From JACCZR01 sp963830065 (GTDB taxonomy: Bacteria; Actinomycetota; Thermoleophilia; Solirubrobacterales; Thermoleophilaceae): a stretch of DNA of 64,000 nucleotides. The position numbers and the translations under genes are program-made. Below the pieces are notes generated by a model. The model did not search any database, was not told the DNA's origin, and worked only from the letters and a program-made list of their open reading frames with translations. Shown here in pieces: positions 32,510 to 41,254 of the stretch (position 1 is the first letter of the stretch; each line of letters starts with the position of its first letter). The stretch covers positions 62,001 through 126,000 of the forward strand of contig CAWHLA010000008.1 of assembly GCA_963830065.1 (NCBI GenBank), written 5' to 3'.

Positions 32510-34047
32510 CGGGCCAGCTCCTGCGCCAGCAGAATGGCGCCGTCGGCGGGGAGCAGCGCGGCGCCGTCGGTCGCGCGGGCCACGTCGGTCGAGAAGTGCC
32601 AGCCGCCCCCGAGCACCTCCGCGGGAGTGCCGTCGGCGATCACCTCGCCCTCCCCCAGCAGCACCACTCGATCGGCGAACGCGGCCGCGAACTCGGTGTC
32701 GTGGGTGGCCACCACCGCGGCCGGCAGGTCGCGGATCCGGGCGGCCAGTGCGTCCTTGTGCGCGCGGTCCATGCCGCGGGTGGGCTCGTCGAGCAGGACG
32801 ACCGCGTGGCCCCCGTCGCCGAGGGCCACCTCGAGCGCCAAGCGCTGGCGCTCGCCGCCCGAGAGGTCGCGGGGGTTTGCCTCGCCCCGCCCGGCCAGCC
32901 CCGCTCGCTCCAGCCCCGTGGGGCCGACCTCGTCCCGGATGTGCTCGTGCACCAGGTAGTCCCCGGGGTCCTGCAGCAGAAGCGCGACCTCGCCGGCCCG
33001 CTCGACCTTCCCCCGTGTGGGGTCCACGAGCCCCTTCGCCAGCCGCAGCAGCGAGCTCTTACCGGCGCCGTTGCGCCCCATCAGCGCCACCCGTTCCCCG
33101 GCGGCCACCCGGAGGTCGACGCCCCTCAGCACCGTGGGCCCGTCCTCCAGCTCCAGCCACACGCCGCGCAGCCGCAGCGCCGGGTCGCCGCGCCGGGTCA
33201 CCGGCTCGGGATGCGGGGCGCGTGGAGTGAGCCCCGCGGTCAGCAGTGCCTCGCGGGCCTGCTTGACCGACACGGGTGGTGGGCCCAGTCCCGAGTCGGC
33301 GAACAGACGAGCAAGCGGAGTGGTCAGCACCGGAGGGGCCTGGGCGAGGAAGTTGTGCGGCGCCGCGTCGCAGCTCACACGGCCATCCTCCAGCGCGATC
33401 ACCCGATCGGCAGCCGGCAGGCAGCGCTCCACCCGGTGTTCGGCGATCACCACGGCGGTGCCCCAGTCCTCGTTGAGGCGGCGCAGCAGCCAGACGAGCT
33501 CGTCGCCCGCGACCGGGTCGAGCTGAGAGGTCGGCTCGTCCAGCAGCAGCAGCGCGGGGCGGTGAACCAGCGCCGCGGCCAGCGCCACCCGCTGCAGCTC
33601 ACCGCCGGACAGAGTGTCGGTACGCCGGTCGAGCAGCCGCTCGATGCCCAGCGCCAGCGCCACCTCCTCCACTCCGCGCGCGACGGCGTCGGAGCTCTGG
33701 CCCCGGTGCTCCAGCGGCAGCGAGATCTCCGCCCGAACGCCGCCCAGCACAACCTGGCGCTCGGGGTCCTGCATCACCACGCCGCAGACGCGCGACAGCT
33801 CGGCGGGCCCGTGCTCGCGCACGCTCATTCCCGCCACCTCGAGCGCTCCTGACGCTTCACCGCCGTGGAAGTGCGGCACCAAGCCGCACAGCGCCCGCAG
33901 CAGCGACGACTTACCCGACCCCGACAGCCCGGCCAGCACGGTGAAGCTGCCGGGCTCGAGAGCCAGGTCGATGTCACGCAGCGTCGGCCGCCCGGCCTCG
34001 GCGTAGGTGAAGGAAAAGCCTTCCGCGCGCACCAGCGGCTCAGGCAC
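32506..34047 (-). CDS. ecfA: Fused ECF transporter ATPase (EcfA1-EcfA2)
   Basis: 513 residues containing two complete ABC ATPase domains. First: Walker A GLSGSGKSS, Q-loop VVMQDPERQ, signature LSGGELQRVALAAAL, Walker B LLLLDEPTSQLD. Second: Walker A GRNGAGKSS, LLLQDPGDYLVHE, signature LSGGERQRLALEVAL, Walker B VVLLDEPTRGMD. ECF transporters normally use an EcfA/EcfA' heterodimer; here both are on one chain. GTG 34047 overlaps the ecfT stop and the stop overlaps the S-component start. Powers the B12 transport complex with EcfT and the S component. Confidence 0.93.
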   Translation of the reverse strand: MPEPLVRAEGFSFTYAEAGRPTLRDIDLALEPGSFTVLAGLSGSGKSSLLRALCGLVPHFHGGEASGALEVAGMSVREHGPAELSRVCGVVMQDPERQVVLGGVRAEISLPLEHRGQSSDAVARGVEEVALALGIERLLDRRTDTLSGGELQRVALAAALVHRPALLLLDEPTSQLDPVAGDELVWLLRRLNEDWGTAVVIAEHRVERCLPAADRVIALEDGRVSCDAAPHNFLAQAPPVLTTPLARLFADSGLGPPPVSVKQAREALLTAGLTPRAPHPEPVTRRGDPALRLRGVWLELEDGPTVLRGVDLRVAAGERVALMGRNGAGKSSLLRLAKGLVDPTRGKVERAGEVALLLQDPGDYLVHEHIRDEVGPTGLERAGLAGRGEANPRDLSGGERQRLALEVALGDGGHAVVLLDEPTRGMDRAHKDALAARIRDLPAAVVATHDTEFAAAFADRVVLLGEGEVIADGTPAEVLGGGWHFSTDVARATDGAALLPADGAILLAQELAR

Positions 34048-34921
34048 GGGCCACCCCCATCCGCGCCGGGCGTCCGAGCAGCGGCGCGGTGGCGGCCACG
34101 ACCAGCCCCGCCGCCAGCGCCAGCTCGGGCGGGCCCAGCTCCAGCGAGAGCGTCGGGTAGACGTCGACCTCACCCACACCGGCTACCCGGGCGCCGACCG
34201 CGCCGACGAGCACCGTCAGCGCCGAGACCGCCACGGCGATGTCGTGGCGCGACCAAGGCTTCCGGGCTCGCGGTGGCGGCGACGCGGTGGCGTAGCCGCG
34301 CACCTCGAGGGCCGCCGCCACGTCGACGGCGCGATCCAGTGCGCCGGCCAGCGCCGCGCGCGCCACGAGCAGCCGCTCGGGTGGCTCGGCGCGGCAGCGA
34401 GCGGCGTCGCTCATGCGGCCCGCGTCGCGCGCCAGCACCGGCACCAGCCGCACGGCGAGCGCCGCGCTCAGGGCCGACCGGTAGGACACGCGCCGAAACA
34501 GGCGCAGCAGGGCGTCGGGGTCGACGGTGGCCGAGAGCAGCCCCAGGGCCATCACCACCGCAGCCACCCGCAGGCCCGCCAGGCCCCCGGCGGCGAGGGC
34601 CTCGAGCGTCACGTCCCAGTGGCGGCCCAGGAACTCGCCGCCCCGGATCAGCACGGTGTCGCCCTCTGAGTAGACAAGCGGGTTGACCAGCGTCACCAGC
34701 AGCGCCAGCGGGAGCGCCAGCAGCGCCACGCGGTTCATCTCCTTTCGCGCTCCGGCAGCGGCGCCCGCGGCGTAGGCAGCGACGATCACCGCCCCGGTGA
34801 TCAGGGGGTTCTCGAACATCGCGCCGGCGAGCGCGAGCGCGGCGCACAACCCCGCTGCGGCTCCGGCCCGGGCGGAATGCAGGGCGCTGGCCCGCGGGCG
34901 GTAGACCGGGACGATTTTCAT
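34040..34921 (-). CDS. ecfT: ECF transporter transmembrane subunit EcfT
   Basis: 293-residue membrane scaffold that couples the ATPase to the S component. Hydrophobic segments include AGLCAALALAGAMFENPL, TGAVIVAAYAAGAAAGA and ALLALPLALLVTLVNPLVY, with an EcfT-type coupling region near LARDAGRMSDAARCRAEPP and the conserved AALEVRGYA. The N-terminus MKIVPVYRPRASALHSA resembles energy-coupling proteins. ATGA overlap with the upstream lipoprotein gene and a GTGCCTGA overlap with ecfA show tight coupling. Confidence 0.9.
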   Translation of the reverse strand: MKIVPVYRPRASALHSARAGAAAGLCAALALAGAMFENPLITGAVIVAAYAAGAAAGARKEMNRVALLALPLALLVTLVNPLVYSEGDTVLIRGGEFLGRHWDVTLEALAAGGLAGLRVAAVVMALGLLSATVDPDALLRLFRRVSYRSALSAALAVRLVPVLARDAGRMSDAARCRAEPPERLLVARAALAGALDRAVDVAAALEVRGYATASPPPRARKPWSRHDIAVAVSALTVLVGAVGARVAGVGEVDVYPTLSLELGPPELALAAGLVVAATAPLLGRPARMGVARA

Positions 34922-35826
34922 CGCACCGGCAGGTCCTTCGGCCCGCTGGGCGTCGCGGCCACCGCGAACGCGTCGCGCAGCGTGCCCGCCGACAGCGATC
35001 GCGCCGCCCGCTCGACTCCCTGCTCGTCGGCACCGGTCACCACCCACAGGATCTCTTCGGGCGCAGGCTTCAGCGCCGCCACTAGGCCCGTTCCCGGCGG
35101 GGCGGTCTGCGCCACTCGCCCGCGCCCGTCGAGCAACTGGAGCCGGTTGGCCGAAAAACGCCCGAACACGCCGCTCTCGTCGGGCTTGTCCTTCAGCGCG
35201 GTGGCCGCCTGCACCAGGGCCGGCTCCGGCCACCGGGCCACGAGCACCCGCAGCACGTTTCGGGTGGCCTCCGCGCCCAACGCGGAGGAGCTGGCCTTCA
35301 CCCCGGCCCGGCGCAACCGGCTCTTGGTCTCACGGCACGCTACGCCCTGCTCGTCCTGGCACTCCACCCGCACCGGGAAGCGCTTGCCCTTGACTCCCCG
35401 GACCATCGGCTCGGGGAAAGCACCCACGATCGCCGGGATGCTCATCGCGGCCTGCCAGTTGCGGTAGTCCCACTGGATGCGGTCGCCGTCGTGCAGGCCG
35501 TACTCGGCCGCCCCCTCCTCCGACTCGACCCCGTTCACGAAGAAGAACCAGTCGCGCCGCCCCTCGGGGCCACCGCCGGCGAGGCCGCCGATCGACTGCA
35601 CGAAGCGCCCGCCGTAGCGGGTCTCGACGTCCTTCTGGGAGGACTGGAGGAGGCGCATGACGGTGTCGCCGCTGCGCACCCCGTCGCGGCTCGTGGTGGC
35701 GATCAGGCGCTGGCCGAAGTCGCGGGTCACCCGCAGCTCGACGCCGCCCGGCTGCTCCTCCCCTGCCCCAAAGCCGCAGCCGGCCAGGCCGAGGCCGACC
35801 GCGAGCAGGGCGAGTGCCCTGCGCAT
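34918..35826 (-). CDS. DUF4430 (transcobalamin C-domain-like) lipoprotein
   Basis: 302 residues with a lipobox (LAGC, Cys17), so probably membrane-anchored on the outer face. Residues about 30-125 form a DUF4430 domain: VTRDFGQRLIATTSRDG, SGDTVMRLLQSSQKDVETR, FVQSIGGLAGG, RRDWFFFVNGVESEEGAAEY and LHDGDRIQWDYRNW, the layout of the beta domain of intrinsic factor/transcobalamin. The remainder (about 130-302) is a second, unidentified domain (AVLGAF... region: SIPAIVGAFPEPMVRG, EEILWVVTGADEQGV). Third gene after the cobalamin riboswitch; probable corrinoid-binding or delivery protein (inference). Confidence 0.85.
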   Translation of the reverse strand: MRRALALLAVGLGLAGCGFGAGEEQPGGVELRVTRDFGQRLIATTSRDGVRSGDTVMRLLQSSQKDVETRYGGRFVQSIGGLAGGGPEGRRDWFFFVNGVESEEGAAEYGLHDGDRIQWDYRNWQAAMSIPAIVGAFPEPMVRGVKGKRFPVRVECQDEQGVACRETKSRLRRAGVKASSSALGAEATRNVLRVLVARWPEPALVQAATALKDKPDESGVFGRFSANRLQLLDGRGRVAQTAPPGTGLVAALKPAPEEILWVVTGADEQGVERAARSLSAGTLRDAFAVAATPSGPKDLPVR

Positions 35827-36575
35827 CAGCGCACCGTCACCCGCTGCGGATAGGTCCTGATGTCACCCGCACGCGTTGCGCGGATGCCGTAGCGGCCGGG
35901 AGCAACCGTGAACGAGGCGAGCCCTTGGGCGTTGGCCGTCGCCGTCAGGCCGCCGAGCCGGACCTCCGCCCCCGTCGCCGGGATCCCCTTGCCCTGGTCG
36001 TCGTAGGCGATCGCGCGCACCGACAGCGAGCCGCCGCCCGGCGCCGAGGTGCGCAGCTCCAGCGTGCGCTGGCAGTCACCCTCCGAGCTCAGGTCGCAGT
36101 AGAACCACGTGACCCGCTGACCCCGTCGCAGCCGCCGGCGCCCAAAGGGCCCGCTGGGGTCGCCGGCGCCCGCGGTGGCCACCTTGCGCCCGACCTTGTA
36201 GACCCAGCCGTCATTGCCCCGGTTCGCGTCGGGGCCGATACGGCGGACGAACAGCCCCGCTCCGTCGCGGGCGCGGCGCGAGCACGAGCCGAAGTCCTTC
36301 AACCCGATACGCCGCGAGGGCCGGGCCCTCACCAGCGCCGCAAGCGGCGTGCCGGTGGCCGACGCACAGCGCCGGCGCCCGATCCTCACCAGCACCCCGC
36401 GGGTGCTGGTGCGCTTCGCACGGTGGGTGCCGTTGCGGAATACGACCATGTGCTCGACCACCGGGGCGGCACGGCGCTTGGCCGCGCTCACCCCCGGGTC
36501 GGAAGAGCCGGCCGCGGTGCCGGCGGTGGCGAGCCCGAGGGCGACCACCGCGAGTGCCGTGAGTCGCTTGGTCAT
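35826..36575 (-). CDS. Secreted DUF4430-like protein
   Basis: 249 residues with a signal peptide (LTALAVVALGLATAGTAAG) followed by a DUF4430-like core: VLVRIGRRRCASATGTPL, IGPDANRGNDGWVYKVG, GPFGRRRLRRGQRVTWFY. A C-terminal beta-rich segment (GGGSLSVRAIAYDDQGKG, TANAQGLASFTVAPGRYG) looks like a carboxypeptidase-regulatory or invasin-type beta sandwich. Six cysteines or fewer are spaced so that disulfides are possible. ATGA overlap with the upstream gene and TGATG overlap with the lipoprotein gene. Very likely co-operates with the B12 transporter. Confidence 0.8.
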   Translation of the reverse strand: MTKRLTALAVVALGLATAGTAAGSSDPGVSAAKRRAAPVVEHMVVFRNGTHRAKRTSTRGVLVRIGRRRCASATGTPLAALVRARPSRRIGLKDFGSCSRRARDGAGLFVRRIGPDANRGNDGWVYKVGRKVATAGAGDPSGPFGRRRLRRGQRVTWFYCDLSSEGDCQRTLELRTSAPGGGSLSVRAIAYDDQGKGIPATGAEVRLGGLTATANAQGLASFTVAPGRYGIRATRAGDIRTYPQRVTVR

Positions 36576-37962
36576 GGCCGCGCCGCCACGGCGTCGAGCT
36601 CGACCGGGCCGCCGCCCACCGCGGTCACGCGCAGGCGATGTCGCCTCGAGCGCAGTCGCTTCGAGGTGTAGAGCACGCGCCGATGGCGCGCCCTGCCCGC
36701 GCAGGCTGATCGTCCGCAGGCGACCGTCGATGTTGATCCGCAGCTTGCCCCCGTTGGGCAGCCGGCGCCCGATGAGCGCCACCCGCGTTCCGCGGAAGCG
36801 CAACCCGGCCGCGGCGCCGCGGCGGGTCGAGCGCACCACCGTGCGGCCCCAGGCGCCGTTTCGCTTCAGCCGCTTCCAGCTGCGCGAGAACGAGAAGATC
36901 GTGCGGTCACGATCGTCGATCGGGATCAGCAGGTCGTTGCCGGTGGCCGTCCGGCGGTTGCCGGCCCGGTCGATCGCGGTAACCCGGAACTCGTACTGGC
37001 GCCCGGACCGCCCACGGAAGCGCGTGCTGACCCGGGTGGTGCCGCTCAGCAGCGTGTTCCAGCCGCTCGGACGCTTGGGGGTGACGCCACCGGAGTCGCG
37101 CCACTCGACGTCGTAGGTGGAGACGCCGCTCCCGACGGCGTCGTCGCCCTGCCACGAGATCGTCACGTTGCGCGAGGTGGACCGGTCGCTGGCGTAGCCG
37201 CCCGCAGCGGCCGACGACAGCAGTTGGAGCGAGGGCGGGCTCTTGTCTCCGCTGGTGCACGAGGGCGCACCCACCGGATCGACGCACACGGTCAGCAGGG
37301 GCGAGCGCACCGAGTCGGCCCGGGTGGCCTTCAGGCGATAGATGCCCGCCCTGGCGAAGCTGAGCGTGGCGCGGCCGTCGGCGCCGGTGACCCGGCCGCC
37401 CACCGAGGCTCCGGCCAGCGGAGCGCCGGTGGCCCCGTTGGTGGTCTGGACCGAGAAGCTCTGGCCCGTCCGGGCCGAGGTCGGACCGGTCAGGTTGAGC
37501 GCCTGAGCCTTGGAGAAGGCGTCGTACACCCACAGGACCTCGTCGCCGGTGCCGACCCGCTGCTGGCAGCCGCCGACCATCGAGGACTCGAAGTTGTTGA
37601 AGTGACCCCAGAACTCCGACGAGGTGCTCGAGTCGGGCCCGATTCGGTTGATCAGGAAGTCCTCGAAGCCGTCGTTCCAGGTGGCGTCGAAGCTGAACCC
37701 GCCCTGCTTGGCGCCGTCGTCGAGCGTGGCGGTCGAGGTGGCGCCGGGTGACGGGTTGGCCCCGCCGTTCGTGCCGTCGCACTTGTGGGTCCCGCCGGAG
37801 GCGGTGGTCACGTTGTGGCCGTCGGTGGTGACGGGCTTCTCGTACAGCGTGCCGGCCTTCCCCTCCACCCGCAGCTTCACGGACACGGGATCGGCTTGGG
37901 CGGCAGGCGCGAGGACTGCCAGGGCGGCCGAGGGCACCCAGGATCGTGCGGCTATGGGACAT
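36572..37962 (-). CDS. Secreted DUF4430/fibronectin III-like surface protein (frame broken twice)
   Basis: First gene after the cobalamin riboswitch. ATG 37962 (ribosome site AAGGGA) starts MSHSRTIL; after one excess G at 37937-37939 the sense continues as VPSAALAVLAPAAQA, together a normal signal peptide. Then a DUF4430-like domain (VSVKLRVEGKAGTLYEKP, SEFWGHFNNFESSM, DEVLWVYDAF), an Ig-like segment, a fibronectin III-like domain (VGSGVSTYDVEWRDSGG, QYEFRVTAIDRAGNRR) and a C-terminal beta domain. A second excess G at 36696-36698 shifts the last 45 codons (RVLYTSKRLRSRRHRLRVTA) to another frame, which ends exactly at the TGA overlapping the next ATG. Both shifts are probably sequence errors. 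Confidence 0.78.
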
Positions 37963-37997
37963 GGTCTTCCCTTCTTCCGAGGGATCGGATGACGTTG

Positions 37998-38176
37998 GCC
38001 GGAGAGAGGTCTCCTGGCTTCCGGGCTAGTGCGCCGCGCCTTCCCGGAGGCCGGTGGCCCCCAGTGGCTGACCGCAGTCGTGCGGCGCCTTCAACACCCG
38101 GTCACAGTGGCGGGACCGCGCCGGACTCTCACCGGACTTCCCTGGCCCACCGGCCGTATGAACGCGGCCAGTCTAC
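37998..38176 (-). promoter_or_regulatory. Cobalamin (AdoCbl) riboswitch
   Basis: On the minus strand the conserved blocks occur in order: GGGAAGTCCGGTGAGAGTCC (near 38133-38152), GGCGCGGTCCCGCCACTGTG (near 38113-38132), GTCAGCCACTGGGGGCC, then the B12 box AAGCCAGGAGACCTC (about 38006-38020). This is the class that lowers expression when adenosylcobalamin is present. It lies directly before the DUF4430/ECF operon, which is the strongest evidence that the operon handles corrinoids. Folding was not computed. Confidence 0.96.
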
Positions 38177-38195
38177 CCCCGTTCAGCTGGGCGGG

Positions 38196-39065
38196 CTAGC
38201 GCTTGCGGCTGAGGAGCGCCACCCCGGAGAGCAGTCCGACGGCGGCCAGCGCCACCGAGGGGGCGACCACGACCAGGCCGGTGTGGCGCTCGGCCAGGCC
38301 CATGAGGCCGCCCGGCTGAGCGATCGCGAGCAGGGCCGCCAGCAGCAGGACGAGCCCGCCCGCCACCGCGAGGGTCACCAGCCCCACCGCGGTCATCCGC
38401 TCGGCGGCCGCCCGGATCGAGGCCTGCGCCTTGGTACGGCCCGCCCGGGCGGGGTAGTGCTCGTCGAGGTAGGCGAGCCCGGCCATCAACACCACCGCCC
38501 AGCCTGAGGCGAGCAGGAAGCCGCCGACCACGTCGCTGGGGAAGTGCCAGCCGAGCGCGATCACGCTGAAGGCGACACCGAGCGCAAAGCCGGCGCCCAC
38601 CAGCGCCGCGAGCGGCCGCAACCGGGCCGGCGCGGCGAGCACCAGGCACAGGGCGATCGCCATGGCCGCGGTGGAGTGACCGCTGGGGAAGGCCTCGGGC
38701 GCGACGTGGGCGCCGCCGATCATGCCTTCGTAGCGCGGGTAGGCGAGCACGGCCTTGAGCGCCTGGCTGGAGACGCTCGTGAGGCCGATGAGCAGCACGA
38801 TCGCGGCGGCCACGCGCGGCCGCCCGCGCAGCGCAGCGATGCCCGCGAGCAGCGCGCCGATGAAGACGACCGCGCCCGGATCGCCGAAGTGCGCGAGCCG
38901 GTCGGGCAGCGAGCCGCCGTTGGGCTCGACCGCCACGAAGCCGAGCAGCGACGTCGCGTCGGCCTGCCGCGCAGCGTCTGAGCCGTAGGCGGCCACGAGC
39001 AGCATGAGGAACAGCGCTGCGCAGCCGCCGGCCGCGGCCAGCAGGAGAGGGGGCCGTCTGGTCAC
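38196..39065 (-). CDS. PAP2-family membrane phosphatase
   Basis: 289-residue membrane protein with about seven hydrophobic segments and the three PAP2 phosphatase motifs: KAVLAYPRYEG, FPSGHSTAAMAIAL and ALGWHFPSDVVGG (catalytic His). Such enzymes dephosphorylate undecaprenyl diphosphate, phosphatidic acid or similar lipids outside the membrane. The C-terminal quarter adds two extra hydrophobic segments (VGLVTLAVAGGLVLLLAALL, APSVALAAVGLLSGVALL). GTG start at 39065. It lies between the B12 riboswitch and tRNA-Glu, apparently alone. Confidence 0.88.
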   Translation of the reverse strand: MTRRPPLLLAAAGGCAALFLMLLVAAYGSDAARQADATSLLGFVAVEPNGGSLPDRLAHFGDPGAVVFIGALLAGIAALRGRPRVAAAIVLLIGLTSVSSQALKAVLAYPRYEGMIGGAHVAPEAFPSGHSTAAMAIALCLVLAAPARLRPLAALVGAGFALGVAFSVIALGWHFPSDVVGGFLLASGWAVVLMAGLAYLDEHYPARAGRTKAQASIRAAAERMTAVGLVTLAVAGGLVLLLAALLAIAQPGGLMGLAERHTGLVVVAPSVALAAVGLLSGVALLSRKR

Positions 39066-39139
39066 CCCAGGAGCGTCGCACGACCGCTGAAATCCCAGCT
39101 AAGAGCCCGGGCTCGGCCGCTATCATCGCGACCCCTCAG

Positions 39140-39212
39140 GCCGCCATCGTCTAGGGGACTAGGACGCCGCCCTCTCACGGCGGAAACCGGGGTTCGAATC
39201 CCCGTGGCGGTA
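39140..39212 (+). tRNA. tRNA-Glu (anticodon CTC)
   Basis: Full cloverleaf: acceptor GCCGCCA with TGGCGGT (first pair G-U), D arm TCGTCTAGGGGACTAGGA, anticodon stem CCGCC/GGCGG around the loop CTCTCAC (anticodon CTC at 34-36), T arm CGGGG-TTCGAAT-CCCCG. The 3' CCA is not encoded (ACC follows). It sits at the left edge of the glycan/peptide-modification island, but no repeat of its 3' end was seen at the other side. Confidence 0.97.
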
Positions 39213-39250
39213 CCTTGTGAAGCCCTGGGCCTACGCGGCGCCAGGATCGG

Positions 39251-41137
39251 GTGTACGTTGGAAACGCGCTGTCCGGAGAATTCCCACCGAAACCCCTGAG
39301 AAGGGCTCTCGCCGCGCTGTTACCTCTTGCTGCTGCGCTCGCCGTCTGCCCAGGGACGGCTTGGGGGCAGCCAGCGCTCACGAGCATCGGCACGTTCCAA
39401 TCGCCGGTCTACGTCACTGCGCCGCCGGGCGACTCCCACCGGCTGATGGTGGTCGAGCGGGCGGGCCGCGTGCGTTTGATTAAGGACGGGAAGATTTCCT
39501 CGGCTCCCTTCCTCGACATCTCGAGCAGCGTCGATGCAAGGGGGGAAGGTGGCCTCCTGTCGATCGCCTTCCCACCGAACTACGCGAAAAGTGGTCGCTT
39601 CTACGCCTTCTACACGGACAGCACGGGCGTACGCGTGGCCGAGTTCCGAGCCTCCAATAGGGATCGGGCGAAGGCGTCCACCCGCCGCATCCTGCTGACG
39701 CTGCCGCAGAGCGTCCCCGGGGGCCACTACGCAGGCCAGCTCCAATTCGGCCCCGACGGTCGGCTCTACATCTCCATCGGCGACGGCGGGCCTTCGGGCG
39801 ACCCGAACGGCAGGGCGCAAGACCTTGGCACCTGGTGGGGCAAGATCCTGCGCATCAACCCGCTCCCGAGCAAGACCTCAGCGTATGGTGTGCCGCCCGA
39901 CAACCCGTTCCTGGCCACCACGGGGGCAAAGCCGGAGATCTGGTCCTACGGGCTGCGAAATCCCTGGCGCTTCTCCCTCGATCGCCAGACCGGTGATCTG
40001 GTTATCGGCGACGTCGGTCACTCCACCGTCGACGAAGTCCACTTCGCCACGGCACCGAACGGGCGTGGCCGCGGTGCCAATTTCGGCTGGAACTGCTTCG
40101 AGGGCTCACGGCCGTACGCAGGGGCGCCGGCGACCTGCACAACCCCTCCTCCATCTGACCCCGTGTGGCCGGTGTTGGAGACGGCACACCCGGCGACTGC
40201 CATCGGAGGCTTCTGCCAGTACAGCATCACCGGCGGCTATATCGTGCGAAATGCTCCGTCTTCACTCAACGGACGCTATGTCTACGGGGATTACTGCAGC
40301 GGAGAAGTCCGCTCCGTTCGGCTTACCACGACAGGCGCGAGCGAAGACCGCGCAACCGGGATCGACCTTCCCGATCTCACCCTCGTCTCCTTCGGCGAGG
40401 ATGCCTCAGGCCGGATCTACGCCGCCTCGCTGAAAGGCCCCGTGTACCGCATCGGCGACTCCACGGGGTACGCCAGCACTATCCAGGGCACTTCGGGGCT
40501 GGTGTCGTATTGGCGGTTGGATGAGTCGAGCGGTACAACGGCGACTGATTCCACAGGGGCCGCGAGCGGCACCTACGCCGGTGGCTTCAGTCTCGGTCAG
40601 CCGGGAGCGATCGCGCGCGACTCGAACACCGCGGTGTCGTTCGACGGCTCGAGCGGCCAGATGTCTGCCCCGGCGAACGCAGGCGGGGCACAGGGAACGA
40701 TCGAGTTTTGGGGCTACGCGAGCGATCTTGGCTCGCGCAACGGCGTCGTCTACACCGCAGACAACGGGCAAACGACCTACAGCCACCAGATCGGCGTCCG
40801 CTCGGACGGGAGTGTCCGTCTCTACCTCTGGGACGGCTCGCGGCGAACGGTGACGAGCGCTGCGGGCCTGGTCGGCGCCAACCAATGGCATCACTACGCG
40901 CTCACCTGGGTCGATAGCGATTCCGCGATCCTCTACGTGGACGGCGTCAACCGCGGCAGCGTGCCGATCGGCAGCTCCTGGAAGCGCGGCAGCAAGCTGA
41001 TTTTCGGGGCTGCGGCGGGAGCGCCCTCGGAGCTGACCAACCCCTGGCAGGGCCGCATTGACGAACCCGCCACATACAACACCGCCCTCTCCGCCGCCAC
41101 CGTCCAGCAGCACTACACCGCTGGACACGGGCCTTAG
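39251..41137 (+). CDS. Secreted PQQ-type sugar dehydrogenase with C-terminal LamG-like domain
   Basis: 628 residues: signal peptide (LAALLPLAAALAVCPGTAWG), a six-bladed soluble aldose dehydrogenase domain (VVERAGRVRLIKDGK, GEGGLLSIAFPPNYAKSGRF, GGHYAGQLQFGPDGRLYIS, GDPNGRAQD, EIWSYGLRNPWRFSLD, GANFGWNCFEG), then a concanavalin/LamG-type domain (GLVSYWRLDESSGTTATD, QWHHYALTWVDSDSAILY). The active His and ligand Arg regions fit YliI/Asd-like enzymes. No PQQ synthesis genes are nearby, so PQQ would be scavenged. GTG start at 39251. Acts at the cell surface on sugars or glycans. Confidence 0.9.
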   Translation: MYVGNALSGEFPPKPLRRALAALLPLAAALAVCPGTAWGQPALTSIGTFQSPVYVTAPPGDSHRLMVVERAGRVRLIKDGKISSAPFLDISSSVDARGEGGLLSIAFPPNYAKSGRFYAFYTDSTGVRVAEFRASNRDRAKASTRRILLTLPQSVPGGHYAGQLQFGPDGRLYISIGDGGPSGDPNGRAQDLGTWWGKILRINPLPSKTSAYGVPPDNPFLATTGAKPEIWSYGLRNPWRFSLDRQTGDLVIGDVGHSTVDEVHFATAPNGRGRGANFGWNCFEGSRPYAGAPATCTTPPPSDPVWPVLETAHPATAIGGFCQYSITGGYIVRNAPSSLNGRYVYGDYCSGEVRSVRLTTTGASEDRATGIDLPDLTLVSFGEDASGRIYAASLKGPVYRIGDSTGYASTIQGTSGLVSYWRLDESSGTTATDSTGAASGTYAGGFSLGQPGAIARDSNTAVSFDGSSGQMSAPANAGGAQGTIEFWGYASDLGSRNGVVYTADNGQTTYSHQIGVRSDGSVRLYLWDGSRRTVTSAAGLVGANQWHHYALTWVDSDSAILYVDGVNRGSVPIGSSWKRGSKLIFGAAAGAPSELTNPWQGRIDEPATYNTALSAATVQQHYTAGHGP

Positions 41138-41254
41138 GCAAACGCGACTCGAGCGCCACTGGTTTGAGCAGGCTGCCGCGGTCGGCCGCGCTGGGCGGGC
41201 TATGTTTCGCCTGAGCCCCCTCAGCTGGGCCGTCGACCTGAGATAGTCCCGCCG

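Noticed and set aside
36907..37962. Separate gene in the frame beginning at ATG 37962
   Set aside because: Only its first few codons (MSHSRTIL) make sense; afterwards it is a shadow of the DUF4430/fibronectin frame, so the ATG is taken as the start of that gene with one excess base.
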